A stretch of 44,434 nucleotides of DNA from Pseudomonadota bacterium (GTDB lineage Bacteria; Pseudomonadota; Gammaproteobacteria; Burkholderiales; Burkholderiaceae_C), in contig JAJZEC010000030.1 in the NCBI GenBank assembly GCA_021805825.1, forward strand, positions 1 through 44,434. Reading direction: 5' to 3'. Below the pieces are notes generated by a model. It was not told the DNA's origin. It did not search any database and was given only the letters and a program-made list of their open reading frames with translations. Each line of letters begins with the position of its first letter. The stretch's first letter is position 1. Below, piece after piece: positions 19,780 through 28,056 of the stretch. Made by a program: the position numbers and the translations under genes.

Positions 19780-21423
19780 TCAGTCGATCGCGCTGCGCGA
19801 GCCCGCGCGCTCGCGCAGCACGAACTTCTGGATCTTGCCGGTGGAGGTCTTCGGCACCTCGCCGAACACCACCTTCCGGGGCACCTTGAAGTGCGCCAGC
19901 ATGCCGCGGCAGAAGGCGATCAGTTCGTCCGCGCTGACCTGCGCGCCCGGCTTGAGTTCGATGAAGGCGCAAGGAACCTCGCCCCACTTGGCGTCGGGCT
20001 GCGCCACCACCGCGGCGGCCAGCACCGCAGGATGCCGGTGCAGCACATCCTCGACCTCGATGGAACTGATGTTCTCGCCCCCGGAAATGATGATGTCCTT
20101 GCTGCGGTCGGTGATCTTCACATAGCCGTCGGGGTGCACGACCGCCAGGTCGCCGGTGTGGAACCAGCCGCCGGCGAAGGCCTCCGCGGTGGCCGCGGGG
20201 TTCTTCAGGTAGCCCTTCATCACCACGTTGCCGCGGAAGCACACCTCGCCGATGGTGCGTCCGTCGGCGGGAACCGGCTGCCCGGTCGAGGCGTCGAGCA
20301 CGGCCACCGCCTCCTGCAGCGGATAGGGCACCCCCTGACGCCCGTTCAGGCGCGCGCGCTCCTCCAGCGACAGTTGCTCCCACTGCGGCTGCTTGGCGCA
20401 CACCGCGGCCGGCCCGTAGACCTCGGTCAGTCCGTAGACATGGGTCAGGTCGATGCCCACCGATTCGCAGCCCTCGATCACCGCCGCCGGGGGCGCGGCG
20501 CCGGCGATCATCCCCGCCACCTTGTGGCTGATGCCCTCGCGCAAGGCCGCCGGGGCATTGACCAGCAGGTTGTAGACGATCGGCGCACCGCACATGTGGC
20601 TGATCCTGTGCTCGCGAATCAGCGGATAGATCAGCGCTGGGTCGACCCGCCGCAGGCAGACGCTGCTGCCGGCCACCAGCGCCATCGTCCAGGGGAAACA
20701 CCAGCCGTTGCAGTGGAACATCGGCAGCGTCCACAGGTACACCGGATGGTGCGGCAGGGTCCACGCGATCACATTGTTGGCCGCGTTGAGGTAGGCGCCC
20801 CGGTGGTGGGTGACCACCCCCTTGGGGTTGCCGGTGGTTCCCGAGGTGTAGTTCAGCGCGATGGCGTCCCATTCGTCAGCCGGCAGTTGCCAGACGTAGT
20901 GCTCGTCGCCTTCGGCCAGCAACTGCTCGTAGTTCAGCTCGCCCAGCGGCGCCTCGGGCGGCGCCGCGTCGTCGTCGACCTGCACCACCAGCGGTCGGCG
21001 GCTGCCGAGCATGGCCAGCGCCTTGCGCAGCACCGGGAAGAATTCGCGGTCGGCCAGCAGGATCCTGGCCTGACCATGGTCGAGCATGAAGGCGATGGCT
21101 TCGGCGTCCAGTCGGGTATTCAGGGTATTGAGCACGGCACCGCACATCGGCACCCCGAAATGCGCCTCGAACATCGCCGGCACGTTGGGCAGCATCACCG
21201 CCACCGTGTCGCCGCGCCCGATCCCGCGCGAAGCCAGCGCGCTGCCGAGTTGCCGGCAGCGACGGTAGGTCTGCGCCCAGTTCTGGCGCAACCCGCCATA
21301 GAGGATCGCGGTGGCGTCGGGGAACACCTGCGCGCTGCGGGCCAGAAAGCTCAATGGCGACAGCGCGACATGGTTGGCCGGATTCTTGTCCAGCCCGAGT
21401 TCATAGGGATTCGCTGGGTTCAC
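19780..21423 (-). CDS. AMP-forming acyl-CoA synthetase
   Basis: A 547-residue ANL-superfamily ligase that activates a carboxylic acid with ATP and CoA. Motifs are the phosphate loop LNYTSGTTGNPKGVV, the HPVYLWTLPMFHCNGW region, VYGLTEVYGPAAVC, GWFHTGDLAVVHPDGYVKI, DRSKDIIISGGENISS and the catalytic Lys near STGKIQKF at the C-terminus. The subfamily resembles medium-chain or branched acyl ligases. I chose the GTG at 21423 (VNPANPYELGLDKNPANHV) because family homology starts there and AGGA lies 8 bases upstream; ATGs at 21492 and 21501 would add about 25 unrelated residues. It is the first gene of the synthetase-dehydrogenase-transferase operon. Confidence 0.92.
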   Translation of the reverse strand: MNPANPYELGLDKNPANHVALSPLSFLARSAQVFPDATAILYGGLRQNWAQTYRRCRQLGSALASRGIGRGDTVAVMLPNVPAMFEAHFGVPMCGAVLNTLNTRLDAEAIAFMLDHGQARILLADREFFPVLRKALAMLGSRRPLVVQVDDDAAPPEAPLGELNYEQLLAEGDEHYVWQLPADEWDAIALNYTSGTTGNPKGVVTHHRGAYLNAANNVIAWTLPHHPVYLWTLPMFHCNGWCFPWTMALVAGSSVCLRRVDPALIYPLIREHRISHMCGAPIVYNLLVNAPAALREGISHKVAGMIAGAAPPAAVIEGCESVGIDLTHVYGLTEVYGPAAVCAKQPQWEQLSLEERARLNGRQGVPYPLQEAVAVLDASTGQPVPADGRTIGEVCFRGNVVMKGYLKNPAATAEAFAGGWFHTGDLAVVHPDGYVKITDRSKDIIISGGENISSIEVEDVLHRHPAVLAAAVVAQPDAKWGEVPCAFIELKPGAQVSADELIAFCRGMLAHFKVPRKVVFGEVPKTSTGKIQKFVLRERAGSRSAID

Positions 21424-21500
21424 GGCTAGGGTCCTGTTTCGCTGCACATGCAGCCAGAACCACCATGCTAAGCCAGCGCCAGGGCTGCGCATCGCGCGCA

Positions 21501-21535
21501 TGCCGGGCCGGGGCGCATGGCGCCCCGGCCCGGCA
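21501..21535 (-). terminator. Very stable hairpin just after ahpF
   Basis: TGCCGGGCCGGGGCGC and its exact complement flank a three-base loop (ATG), giving a 16-bp uninterrupted GC-rich stem that starts 3 bases past the ahpF stop codon. There is no T-run in the minus direction, so it is not a textbook intrinsic terminator. It could stop transcription by itself or protect the ahpCF mRNA 3' end. It separates ahpCF from the acyl-CoA synthetase operon on the same strand. Confidence 0.6.
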
Positions 21536-21538
21536 GCT

Positions 21539-23122
21539 TCATGCTGCTTCGGCGTGCTCGGCCTGCTGCGCGGGCAGACGGATCAGGTAGTCGAAGGCGC
21601 TGAGCGCGGCCTTCGCGCCCTCCCCCATCGCGATCACGATCTGCTTGAACGGCGTGGTCGTGACGTCGCCGGCCGCGAACACCCCGGCAACCGAGGTCGC
21701 GCCACGGGCTTCGACCTCGACTTCGCCGCGCGCCGAAAGGGCCACCGTGCCGCGCAGCCACTCGGCGTTGGGCAGCAGGCCGATCTGCACGAACACGCCG
21801 TCGAGATCCAGGCGCTGCGAAGTGCCGGTGGCGCGGTCGGTGTACAGCAGGCCGCCGACCTTGGCACCATCGCCTACGACCTCGGTGGTCTGCGCCCGTG
21901 TGATGACCCGCACGTTGGGCAGGCTGCGCAGCTTGCGCTGCAGCACTTCGTCGGCGCGCAACTGGGGATCGAACTCGAGCAGGGTCACGTGCGCGACGAC
22001 CCCGGCGAGGTCGATCGCCGCCTCCACCCCCGAATTGCCGCCGCCGATCACGGCCACGCGCTTGCCCTTGAACAACGGACCGTCGCAGTGCGGGCAGTAG
22101 GTGACCCCCTTGTTGCGGTATTCCTGTTCCCCGGGGACGTTCATGTTGCGCCAGCGCGCGCCGGTGGCCAGCACCACGCTGCGCGCACGCAAGGTGGCGC
22201 CGTTGGCCAGCCGCACCCCGACCGGCTCGCCGGATTCGCCGGGCAGCAACTCCTGCGCCTGCTGCCCACGCAGGATGTCGACCTCGTAGGCCTGCACATG
22301 CTGCTCCAGCGCGGCGGTCAGCTGCGGGCCTTCGGTATGCGGCACCGAAACCAGGTTCTCGATGGCCAGGGTATCGGCGACCTGACCGCCGATGCGCTCG
22401 GCCAGCATCCCGGTACGGATGCCCTTGCGCGCGGCGTAGATGGCGGCCGCCGCGCCCGCCGGCCCGCCGCCCACGACCAGCAGGTCGTACACAGGACGGG
22501 CATCGAGCGCGCGCGCCTCGCGCTGCGCGGCCTGGCTGTCGAGCCGGGCGACGATCTGCTCCAGGCTCATGCGTCCCTGGTCGAAGGGCTTGCCGTCGAT
22601 GAACACGCTGGGCACGGCCATCACCTGGCGCTGCTCGACCTCCTGCGGGAACAGCGCGCCATCGATCGCCACGTGGCGGATGCGGGGGTTGAGCACACTC
22701 AGGGTGTTCAAGGCCTGCACGGTGTCCGGGCAGCTGTGGCAGGACAGGGACATGAAGGTCTCGAACTTCCAGTCGCCCTGCAGCGCGCGCACCTGATCGG
22801 CCAGCTCGGGCGACACCTTCGGCGCATAGCCCCCGACCTGCAGCAAGGCCAGCACCAGGGAGGTGAACTCATGTCCGAGCGGGATGCCGGCGAAGGCCAC
22901 CTCGACATCGCTGCCGCTGCGCACGATGCGGAAGGAAGGCCGACGCGCATCGTCGCCATCCTCGCGCAGGCTGAGCAGCGGGCTCAGCGAAACGATTTCC
23001 CGCAGCAGCTCGCGCAATTCGGCGGACTTCGGGCCCGCATCCAGCGAGGCCACGAGCTCCACCGGCTGCTCGAGCTTGCCCAGGTAGGAATGCAAGGCAT
23101 TCCGCAGATCGGCTTCCAGCAT
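21539..23122 (-). CDS. ahpF: Alkyl hydroperoxide reductase subunit F
   Basis: A 527-residue NAD(P)H-dependent flavoprotein disulfide reductase that recycles AhpC. The N-terminal tandem thioredoxin-like domain has the redox centre SCHSCP (about residue 130). After a linker comes the TrxB-like part with FAD motif [19 protein letters not shown], the second redox centre YCPHCDG (about 345), the NAD(P)H-binding [17 protein letters not shown] and [15 protein letters not shown]. coli AhpF is 521 residues. The ATG at 23122 is favoured over the adjacent one at 23125 because AGGAG is then 6 bases upstream. It follows ahpC by 76 bases on the same strand, the usual ahpCF operon. Confidence 0.96.
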   Translation of the reverse strand: MLEADLRNALHSYLGKLEQPVELVASLDAGPKSAELRELLREIVSLSPLLSLREDGDDARRPSFRIVRSGSDVEVAFAGIPLGHEFTSLVLALLQVGGYAPKVSPELADQVRALQGDWKFETFMSLSCHSCPDTVQALNTLSVLNPRIRHVAIDGALFPQEVEQRQVMAVPSVFIDGKPFDQGRMSLEQIVARLDSQAAQREARALDARPVYDLLVVGGGPAGAAAAIYAARKGIRTGMLAERIGGQVADTLAIENLVSVPHTEGPQLTAALEQHVQAYEVDILRGQQAQELLPGESGEPVGVRLANGATLRARSVVLATGARWRNMNVPGEQEYRNKGVTYCPHCDGPLFKGKRVAVIGGGNSGVEAAIDLAGVVAHVTLLEFDPQLRADEVLQRKLRSLPNVRVITRAQTTEVVGDGAKVGGLLYTDRATGTSQRLDLDGVFVQIGLLPNAEWLRGTVALSARGEVEVEARGATSVAGVFAAGDVTTTPFKQIVIAMGEGAKAALSAFDYLIRLPAQQAEHAEAA

Positions 23123-23198
23123 CATCGGCTCCTGTGGATGCATCCAACAAGCCACGGCAAGCGCCAGGCGCCCGCCGCGGAACTGCGGCGGAACGCGC

Positions 23199-23762
23199 TC
23201 AGATCTTGCCCACCAGATCCAGCGAGGGCTTCAGCGTCTTCTCGCCTTCCTTCCACTTCGCCGGGCAGACTTCGCCCGGGTGGCTGGCCACGTACTGCGC
23301 GGCCTTGACCTTGCGCAGCAGTTCGGAGGCATCGCGCCCGATTCCGTTGTCATGGATTTCGCACAGCTTGATCTGACCTTCGGGGTTGATCAGGAAGGTG
23401 CCGCGCAGCGCCAGGCCCTCTTCCTCGATCATCACGTCGAAATCGCGGGTGATGCGCCCGGTGGGGTCGCCGATCATCACATACTGCACCTTGCCGATGG
23501 CCTCCGAGGTGTCGTGCCAGGCCTTGTGCGAGAAATGGGTGTCGGTCGACACGCTGTAGACCTCCACGCCGAGCTTCTTGAATTCCGCGTAGTGGTCGGC
23601 GAGGTCTTCCAGCTCGGTCGGGCACACGAAGGTGAAGTCGGCCGGATAGAACACGACCACCGACCAGTGGCCCTTGAGCGTCTGCTCGCTGACTTCGAAG
23701 AACTTCCCGTTCTGGAACGCCATCGCGCGGAAAGGCTTGACTTCGGTATTGATCAGGGACAT
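23199..23762 (-). CDS. ahpC: Alkyl hydroperoxide reductase subunit C (peroxiredoxin)
   Basis: A 187-residue typical 2-Cys peroxiredoxin, the same length as E. coli AhpC, that reduces H2O2, organic hydroperoxides and peroxynitrite. The peroxidatic cysteine is Cys47 in [12 protein letters not shown]; the resolving cysteine is Cys166 in [31 protein letters not shown] is the usual N-terminus. The ATG at 23762 has AGGA upstream; an additional in-frame ATG at 23771 is less likely. It is the first gene of the ahpCF operon, and the regulator (OxyR would be expected) is not in this window. Confidence 0.97.
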   Translation of the reverse strand: MSLINTEVKPFRAMAFQNGKFFEVSEQTLKGHWSVVVFYPADFTFVCPTELEDLADHYAEFKKLGVEVYSVSTDTHFSHKAWHDTSEAIGKVQYVMIGDPTGRITRDFDVMIEEEGLALRGTFLINPEGQIKLCEIHDNGIGRDASELLRKVKAAQYVASHPGEVCPAKWKEGEKTLKPSLDLVGKI

Positions 23763-23811
23763 TGGTGACATTCCTCAGCAGAGTGGATGAGACTGCATCG
23801 TAGCCAGCGGG

Positions 23812-23850
23812 TCTTGATATATCCAATTGATTTTTGGGATCATGACCATT
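23812..23850 (-). promoter_or_regulatory. AT-rich likely promoter/operator region of ahpCF
   Basis: In otherwise GC-rich DNA, the stretch around 23814-23835 is AT-rich and contains two adjacent palindromes, GATATATC and CAATTG. It lies about 50-70 bases upstream of the ahpC start. GATATATC includes a reasonable -10-like TATATC on the minus strand. OxyR sites are AT-rich repeats, so this is a plausible target, but the match to the OxyR consensus is not good enough to claim it. Confidence 0.4.
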
Positions 23851-23968
23851 GTCAGGGGCTATGGAAGATCCATCATCGCGCGCCGCGGGCGGCGGCGCCT
23901 TGTCGTGGAACAATGCGGGCCACGGTGCCTGGCTGCGGTGGGCCGCAGTGTGCGCACGGCCAGCTTCC

Positions 23969-24787
23969 ATGACCCTGTTCCCGATGCCCCGACGGCGCCT
24001 TCGTCCGCGTGCCCTGCCCGCGCCGCTGGCGGTGGCCGCGGCGCTGTCGCTGGCCCTGCACCTGGGCCTGCTGTGGCTGCCCCTGCCGCATCCGCAGGCG
24101 GGCCCACCGCAAGCGGCCCGGCCGACGGCCGCGCTGTCGGTACGCCTGGTGCTCGCACCAGCGCCGCGGCCGAGCGCCGCGCCGGCACCCCGCGCAGCCG
24201 CGCATGCGAAGAGCGGCCGCCAAGCGGCGGCCGCACACCCCGGCAGCGGGCTGTCGACGCACGCAGCAACACCGACGGTGATGCATCGCGCGGCGCCTCC
24301 CGCGCCCCGAGCGCTGCCGCAGCAGCGCGCCCAGTCCGGAATGCGCGCAAGGCACGCCGCCGCAGCGCGGCCCGCTGGCAGCGCGGGAGCCCCACCCACG
24401 CGGCACCCGCACACCCTGCCGCTGCTGGAGGACAGGCAGCCACGGACACACGCCCGGCCCGGCGCACCGGCAGCGTCCGACGTGCCGCAAGCGCATCCAG
24501 GCGAAGAAACCCCTGCGGCGCCCGGGCCTGCCGTCTACGCGGCCAGCGTGCTGTGCACCCACCAGGAGCCACCGCGCATGCCCGACCGCGCGATCGCGCA
24601 AGGCCTGGCCGGCACGGTGGTCGCGCAAGCGCTGCTCCGACGGGGGCGCCTGCATGACGTGGTCATCGTCTCCGGCCCGGAGGTCTTCCACCAGGCGGTG
24701 CTGCAGGCACTGCGCAGCTACCGCTGCACCGAGCTTCCCGGCCCGCCGGTGCGGGTGCAGCAGTCCTTCCGCTTCGATGCGCACTGA
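23969..24787 (+). CDS. TonB-family (energy transducer-like) protein
   Basis: A 272-residue protein: short basic N-terminus (MTLFPMPRRRLRPR), one transmembrane helix (about 17-37), a long Pro/Ala-rich periplasmic linker (about 45-190) and a C-terminal TonB-like domain (about 200-270) with EPPRMPDRAIAQGLAGTVVA and FHQAVLQALRSYRC. TonB proteins couple the proton gradient, through ExbB/ExbD, to outer-membrane transport. ExbB/ExbD and a receptor are not nearby, so the partner is unknown. I chose the ATG at 23969, which places the charged residues directly before the helix; the frame is open to 23849. It diverges from ahpC. Confidence 0.75.
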   Translation: MTLFPMPRRRLRPRALPAPLAVAAALSLALHLGLLWLPLPHPQAGPPQAARPTAALSVRLVLAPAPRPSAAPAPRAAAHAKSGRQAAAAHPGSGLSTHAATPTVMHRAAPPAPRALPQQRAQSGMRARHAAAARPAGSAGAPPTRHPHTLPLLEDRQPRTHARPGAPAASDVPQAHPGEETPAAPGPAVYAASVLCTHQEPPRMPDRAIAQGLAGTVVAQALLRRGRLHDVVIVSGPEVFHQAVLQALRSYRCTELPGPPVRVQQSFRFDAH

Positions 24788-24836
24788 AGGCTTACGCTGC
24801 GCGATGCGCGGCGAGGAGTCCTTGCGGAACGCCGCA

Positions 24837-25307
24837 TCAGGAAACCCCGTAGGCGATGTACACCGCGGCCAGCGCGGCCAGCAGGCAGACCACGAACACC
24901 ACGCTCAAATGAGTGCGCAGCCGCAGGTACCAGCGCGGCAGCGTGCGCACGCGCGCCAAGCGCTGATCCTGCAGCCGCTGTACGAGCATGCCGGCGACCA
25001 GCAGCAGCGTGGCCCAGGGCCGCGGCGCGAGCAGCGCCACCCAGGCCACCAGACAGGGCACCACGCTCCACGCGAACATGCGCTCGGCGAAGCCCTGTGG
25101 CAGCGGCGGTGCATCGACCAGCGCGAGCCCCCAGTGCACGGCACCTACAAAGCTGAGCACCAGCGCCGCGTAGGCGAGCAGCGCCGGGTGCAACCAGCTC
25201 TGCCATCCGGGAACCACCCACATCGCGGCGGCGATCAGCAGCAGCGGCAGGGTTCCGGCGTAACCCAGGCGGGAGGCAACGGCGGATCGTGGAGTGGGTT
25301 CGGCCAT
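24837..25307 (-). CDS. DUF3429 membrane protein
   Basis: A 156-residue membrane protein with about five hydrophobic segments. It starts MAEPTPRSAVASRLGYAGTL and contains SFVGAVHWGLAL and PRWYLRLRTHLSVVFV, which resemble the DUF3429 family seen in many Proteobacteria. Function is unknown. It is convergent with the TonB-like gene (49 bases) and divergent from the HDOD gene. The 246-base gap to the HDOD gene (25308-25553) contains no other gene that I can see. Confidence 0.8.
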   Translation of the reverse strand: MAEPTPRSAVASRLGYAGTLPLLLIAAAMWVVPGWQSWLHPALLAYAALVLSFVGAVHWGLALVDAPPLPQGFAERMFAWSVVPCLVAWVALLAPRPWATLLLVAGMLVQRLQDQRLARVRTLPRWYLRLRTHLSVVFVVCLLAALAAVYIAYGVS

Positions 25308-25553
25308 CGTGGGAGTCGGGAAGGAGGGATTTGGCGCAGCGCTCGATCAACCCTGATTTGTACAGGGTTCGGACCGCTCGCGCACGATCTCCGCGCCATG
25401 CACCCTGCCGATGCACGGATTTGCGCCGGCCACCGCCTGCGGCAACGGCCTCCGGGATCGCGGGATGGCGCGTCGCGGCGTGCTTGGTTACAGTTGCGAG
25501 TCAGCCGGCGGCAGCCGACCCGGCTTTCACACGGCGAAAGGAGCGGTGTTCCG

Positions 25554-26528
25554 ATGGGTCTGCTGGATCTGGCGCGACGGTTGTTGCGCGTCCCCGCCGA
25601 AGCGACGACCGGATTGCGCGAGCCTGCGGCCCGGCCGGACAGGGCTGCACAGCACCCGTGGGATCCGCAGCGCGCTGCGCACGCGCAGCCGCCCGCGGCA
25701 CCGCAGGCCGCCCCGGCCGATCCGCAGCCGCCGAACCTGCCCGCCGCCTGCCTGTTCTTCTCCTATGCGACGGGCCGAGCCTGCGGCACCGGGCAGGCGC
25801 TGAACCCCGCCGAACGCGCGGTACTGGAGGAACTGGAGCGGTTGCTGCAGGAGCCGCAACGACTGTCGTCGTGGATCCCGCGCCCGCCGGCGGTGCTGCC
25901 GCGCCTGCTGGCCTGCCTGCGCGAGGACGATTCCTCGCTGCGCGAAGCCTGCGCGGTGCTGCAGGAGGATCCCTACCTGGCCACCGAAGTGCTGCGCCTG
26001 GCCAATTCGGCGCGCCACCAGCACGGCAACCCGGTCACCGACCTCAAGCGCGCAGCCGTGCGCCTGGGCTTCGACGGCCTGCGGCGCGCCATCAGTTCGA
26101 GCCTGGTGCGCCCGCTGTTCGATGTCCGGCGCGAACCGATGCTGGCGCAGGCGCTGCCGCGGCTGTGGACGCATGCGCAGAACAAGAGCGACTGGTGCCG
26201 GCGCATTGCCACGCAGCGAGAGGTCGATGCCTTCGATGCCTACCTCGCCGGCCTGACCCACAACCTCGGCTGGATCGGAGCCCTGAAGGCGCTGGAGCGC
26301 TCGAGCAGTTCAACCGCGCCCGGCTTCAGCAGCGCCTTCGTGGAGGCCCTGAACCGATGCAGCGAACGCATGTTCGCCTGCAGCGCCGAGCGTTGGGCGA
26401 TCAACAGCGCGCTGTCCGGGCTGGGCAGCGCGCTGCGCAGCCATCCCTTGCGCGAATGCCCGCAACCGCTGGCCCAGGTGCTGTCGCAGGCCGACGAACA
26501 GGCGACCCGGGAACTCGCAGCAGGCTGA
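25554..26528 (+). CDS. HDOD domain protein
   Basis: A 324-residue soluble protein. After a Pro/Ala-rich N-terminal region (about 15-65) comes an HDOD domain (about 105-300): RPPAVLPRLLACLREDDSSL, LQEDPYLATEVLRLANSA, AAVRLGFDGLRRAISSSLV and YLAGLTHNLGWIGALKAL. HDOD proteins lack the metal-binding His-Asp set of true HD phosphohydrolases and usually act as adaptors in signalling, motility or cyclic-di-GMP networks. AAGGAG lies 10 bases before the ATG at 25554. It ends 22 bases from the end of the convergent rpfG-like gene, a location that suggests, without proving, a link to Rpf signalling. Confidence 0.82.
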   Translation: MGLLDLARRLLRVPAEATTGLREPAARPDRAAQHPWDPQRAAHAQPPAAPQAAPADPQPPNLPAACLFFSYATGRACGTGQALNPAERAVLEELERLLQEPQRLSSWIPRPPAVLPRLLACLREDDSSLREACAVLQEDPYLATEVLRLANSARHQHGNPVTDLKRAAVRLGFDGLRRAISSSLVRPLFDVRREPMLAQALPRLWTHAQNKSDWCRRIATQREVDAFDAYLAGLTHNLGWIGALKALERSSSSTAPGFSSAFVEALNRCSERMFACSAERWAINSALSGLGSALRSHPLRECPQPLAQVLSQADEQATRELAAG

Positions 26529-26550
26529 GCAAGGCCCCGCGCGGCCGCGC

Positions 26551-27603
26551 TCACTGAAAGCTGTTGCGCACTTGCTGGATGGCCTGCGCGTCGGCCAGGA
26601 AGGCCTTCACGAACTCCGGGTCGAGTTGCTTGCCGGCCTGCTCGCGCAGGTAGGCGGTGGCGCGCTCATCGCTCCATTTCTCCTTGTACGGACGCTTGGA
26701 GGTCAGTGCGTCGAACACATCGACGACGGCCAGGATGCGCGCCGAGACCGGAATCTCCTGGCGCGCCAGGCCGTCGGGGTAGCCTGCGCCGTCGAAGCGC
26801 TCGTGGTGCGAGCGCGCGATCTGCGCGGCGACCATCAGCGGCTCCGAATCCCCGCCCTCGAGCATCGCATGGCCGATCAGGGTGTGCCGGCGCATGATGT
26901 CCCACTCGTCCTCGGTGAGCGCGCGCTGGGCGAGCAGGATGCGGTCGGGAATCGCGACCTTGCCGAGGTCGTGCAACGGGGCGGCGACCTCGAGCATGCT
27001 GGCATAGCCCTCACCCAGCCCGATGCGGCGCGCCAGCAGCGCGGAATAGCGCCCGATGCGCCCGAGGTGGGCGCCGGTATCGGTGTCGCGTTGCTCGGCC
27101 ACCTTGGCCAGCCGGGTCAGCGTCTCCAGCTTCTTGCGCTGCAGGTCGGCCACCGCACTCTCGACCTGACCCTGCAGATCCCGGGCATGCTGCAGCATCG
27201 CGAGTTGGTAGCGCCGCATCTTCAGCAGGTTGCGGCAGCGCGCAGCGCACTCCCGGTAGTCCAGCGGCCGGCTGAGGTAGTCGCTGGCCCCGGCATCGAG
27301 CGCGTCGTAGCGCACCTGCACATCGTCGATCGCCGTCACGCAGATAATCGGCGACTCTTTCAGATGCTCGATGCTCCGAAGTTTCCGGATCATTTCGACG
27401 CCATTCATCTGCGGCATACGGTAATCGGTCAGAACGAGGTCGATCTCGTTTTGCCCGGCATATTCGATGGCACGCAGGGGATCGACGAAGGTCTCGATGC
27501 GCGCTTCCGGACAGAAACCCTTCGCGATTTCCGCAAGCAGGCGACAATTCGTGGCCTGATCGTCCACGATCAGGATCGAGGGTTGCCGCGTCCAGCGATC
27601 CAT
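26551..27603 (-). CDS. rpfG: RpfG-type response regulator, REC plus HD-GYP cyclic-di-GMP phosphodiesterase
   Basis: A 350-residue two-domain regulator. The N-terminal receiver domain starts SILIVDDQATNCRLL, with phospho-acceptor Asp60 in LVLTDYRMPQMNG. A coiled linker follows (about 125-165). The C-terminal HD-GYP domain has PLHDLGKVAIPDRIL (His211-Asp212), HHERFDGAGYPDGL (Gly274-Tyr275-Pro276) and ILAVVDVFDALTSKRPYKEKW. This layout and length match Xanthomonas RpfG, which degrades cyclic-di-GMP when phosphorylated by RpfC. AGGAGG is 6 bases upstream of the ATG at 27603, so I prefer it to the ATG at 27621. It diverges from the acp-KS-rpfF set, and the matching RpfC is at 35.4-37.6 kb, both supporting the name. 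Confidence 0.9.
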   Translation of the reverse strand: MDRWTRQPSILIVDDQATNCRLLAEIAKGFCPEARIETFVDPLRAIEYAGQNEIDLVLTDYRMPQMNGVEMIRKLRSIEHLKESPIICVTAIDDVQVRYDALDAGASDYLSRPLDYRECAARCRNLLKMRRYQLAMLQHARDLQGQVESAVADLQRKKLETLTRLAKVAEQRDTDTGAHLGRIGRYSALLARRIGLGEGYASMLEVAAPLHDLGKVAIPDRILLAQRALTEDEWDIMRRHTLIGHAMLEGGDSEPLMVAAQIARSHHERFDGAGYPDGLARQEIPVSARILAVVDVFDALTSKRPYKEKWSDERATAYLREQAGKQLDPEFVKAFLADAQAIQQVRNSFQ

Positions 27604-27728
27604 TCCGGCCTCCTGATTCATGGCCTGGATCCGATGCCTGGCGTTGCCGCACAGCCTGCGCATTCGCACCCGCCGCGCAGCGATCGACCCTTGATGGGCG
27701 ACATCGCCCTGCTCCTGATTAAGCGCGC

Positions 27729-27757
27729 TTGTGCTGCCACACCGACTGGGCTAGCAT
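27729..27757 (+). promoter_or_regulatory. Possible promoter for acp-KS1-rpfF1
   Basis: TTGTGC (27729-27734) and TAGCAT (27752-27757) are 17 bases apart, 32 bases before the acp ATG. Matches to sigma-70 hexamers are partial (TTG of the -35, four of six in the -10). This is the 186-base divergent gap between rpfG and acp, which must contain promoters for both, unless rpfG has a promoter elsewhere. Confidence 0.3.
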
Positions 27758-27789
27758 GGTCGGAGCCGACCCACCACAGGGAACCTTTC

Positions 27790-28056
27790 ATGTCCGGATC
27801 CTGGAACGAACAAAGTATCATCGACGCGATCAAGGATATTGTTCAGAAAAGCTTCGATATCGATTTGAAGGACGCCGATGCATCGATGCCCGTGCGCGAC
27901 AGCGGACTCGACTCGATCGCCGTGTTCAATGTCATCATGAGCCTGGAGGATCTGGTCGGCAAGCAGATGGACGACATCGACCTGCCGAAGGATCCCACGT
28001 TGCACGACGTCGCGGTCATGGTGATGAAAAACCTGCAGGAACCTGCGCATGAATGA
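27790..28056 (+). CDS. Acyl carrier protein dedicated to the DSF cluster
   Basis: An 88-residue acidic, helical protein. The phosphopantetheine attachment site is Ser42 in VRDSGLDSIAVFNVIM, a variant of the DSL motif of ACPs. Helix-rich N- and C-terminal parts (SIIDAIKDIVQKSFDID, LHDVAVMVMKNLQEP) fit an ACP fold, and length is normal. It is not the housekeeping AcpP (the motif DSLDxVE is absent). AGGGAA lies upstream of the ATG at 27790, and the gene overlaps the ketosynthase start by 8 bases. From the context I infer that it carries the acyl chain for KS1 and RpfF1, since RpfF enzymes use 3-hydroxyacyl-ACP. Confidence 0.88.
   Translation: MSGSWNEQSIIDAIKDIVQKSFDIDLKDADASMPVRDSGLDSIAVFNVIMSLEDLVGKQMDDIDLPKDPTLHDVAVMVMKNLQEPAHE

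Noticed and set aside
19780-21423. Acyl-CoA synthetase as an RpfB-like part of the DSF cluster
   Set aside because: RpfB is a long-chain acyl-CoA ligase in the rpf operon; this gene lies 5 kb away in an operon with an acyl-CoA dehydrogenase and CoA-transferase, and its motifs fit the catabolic AMP-ligase type.
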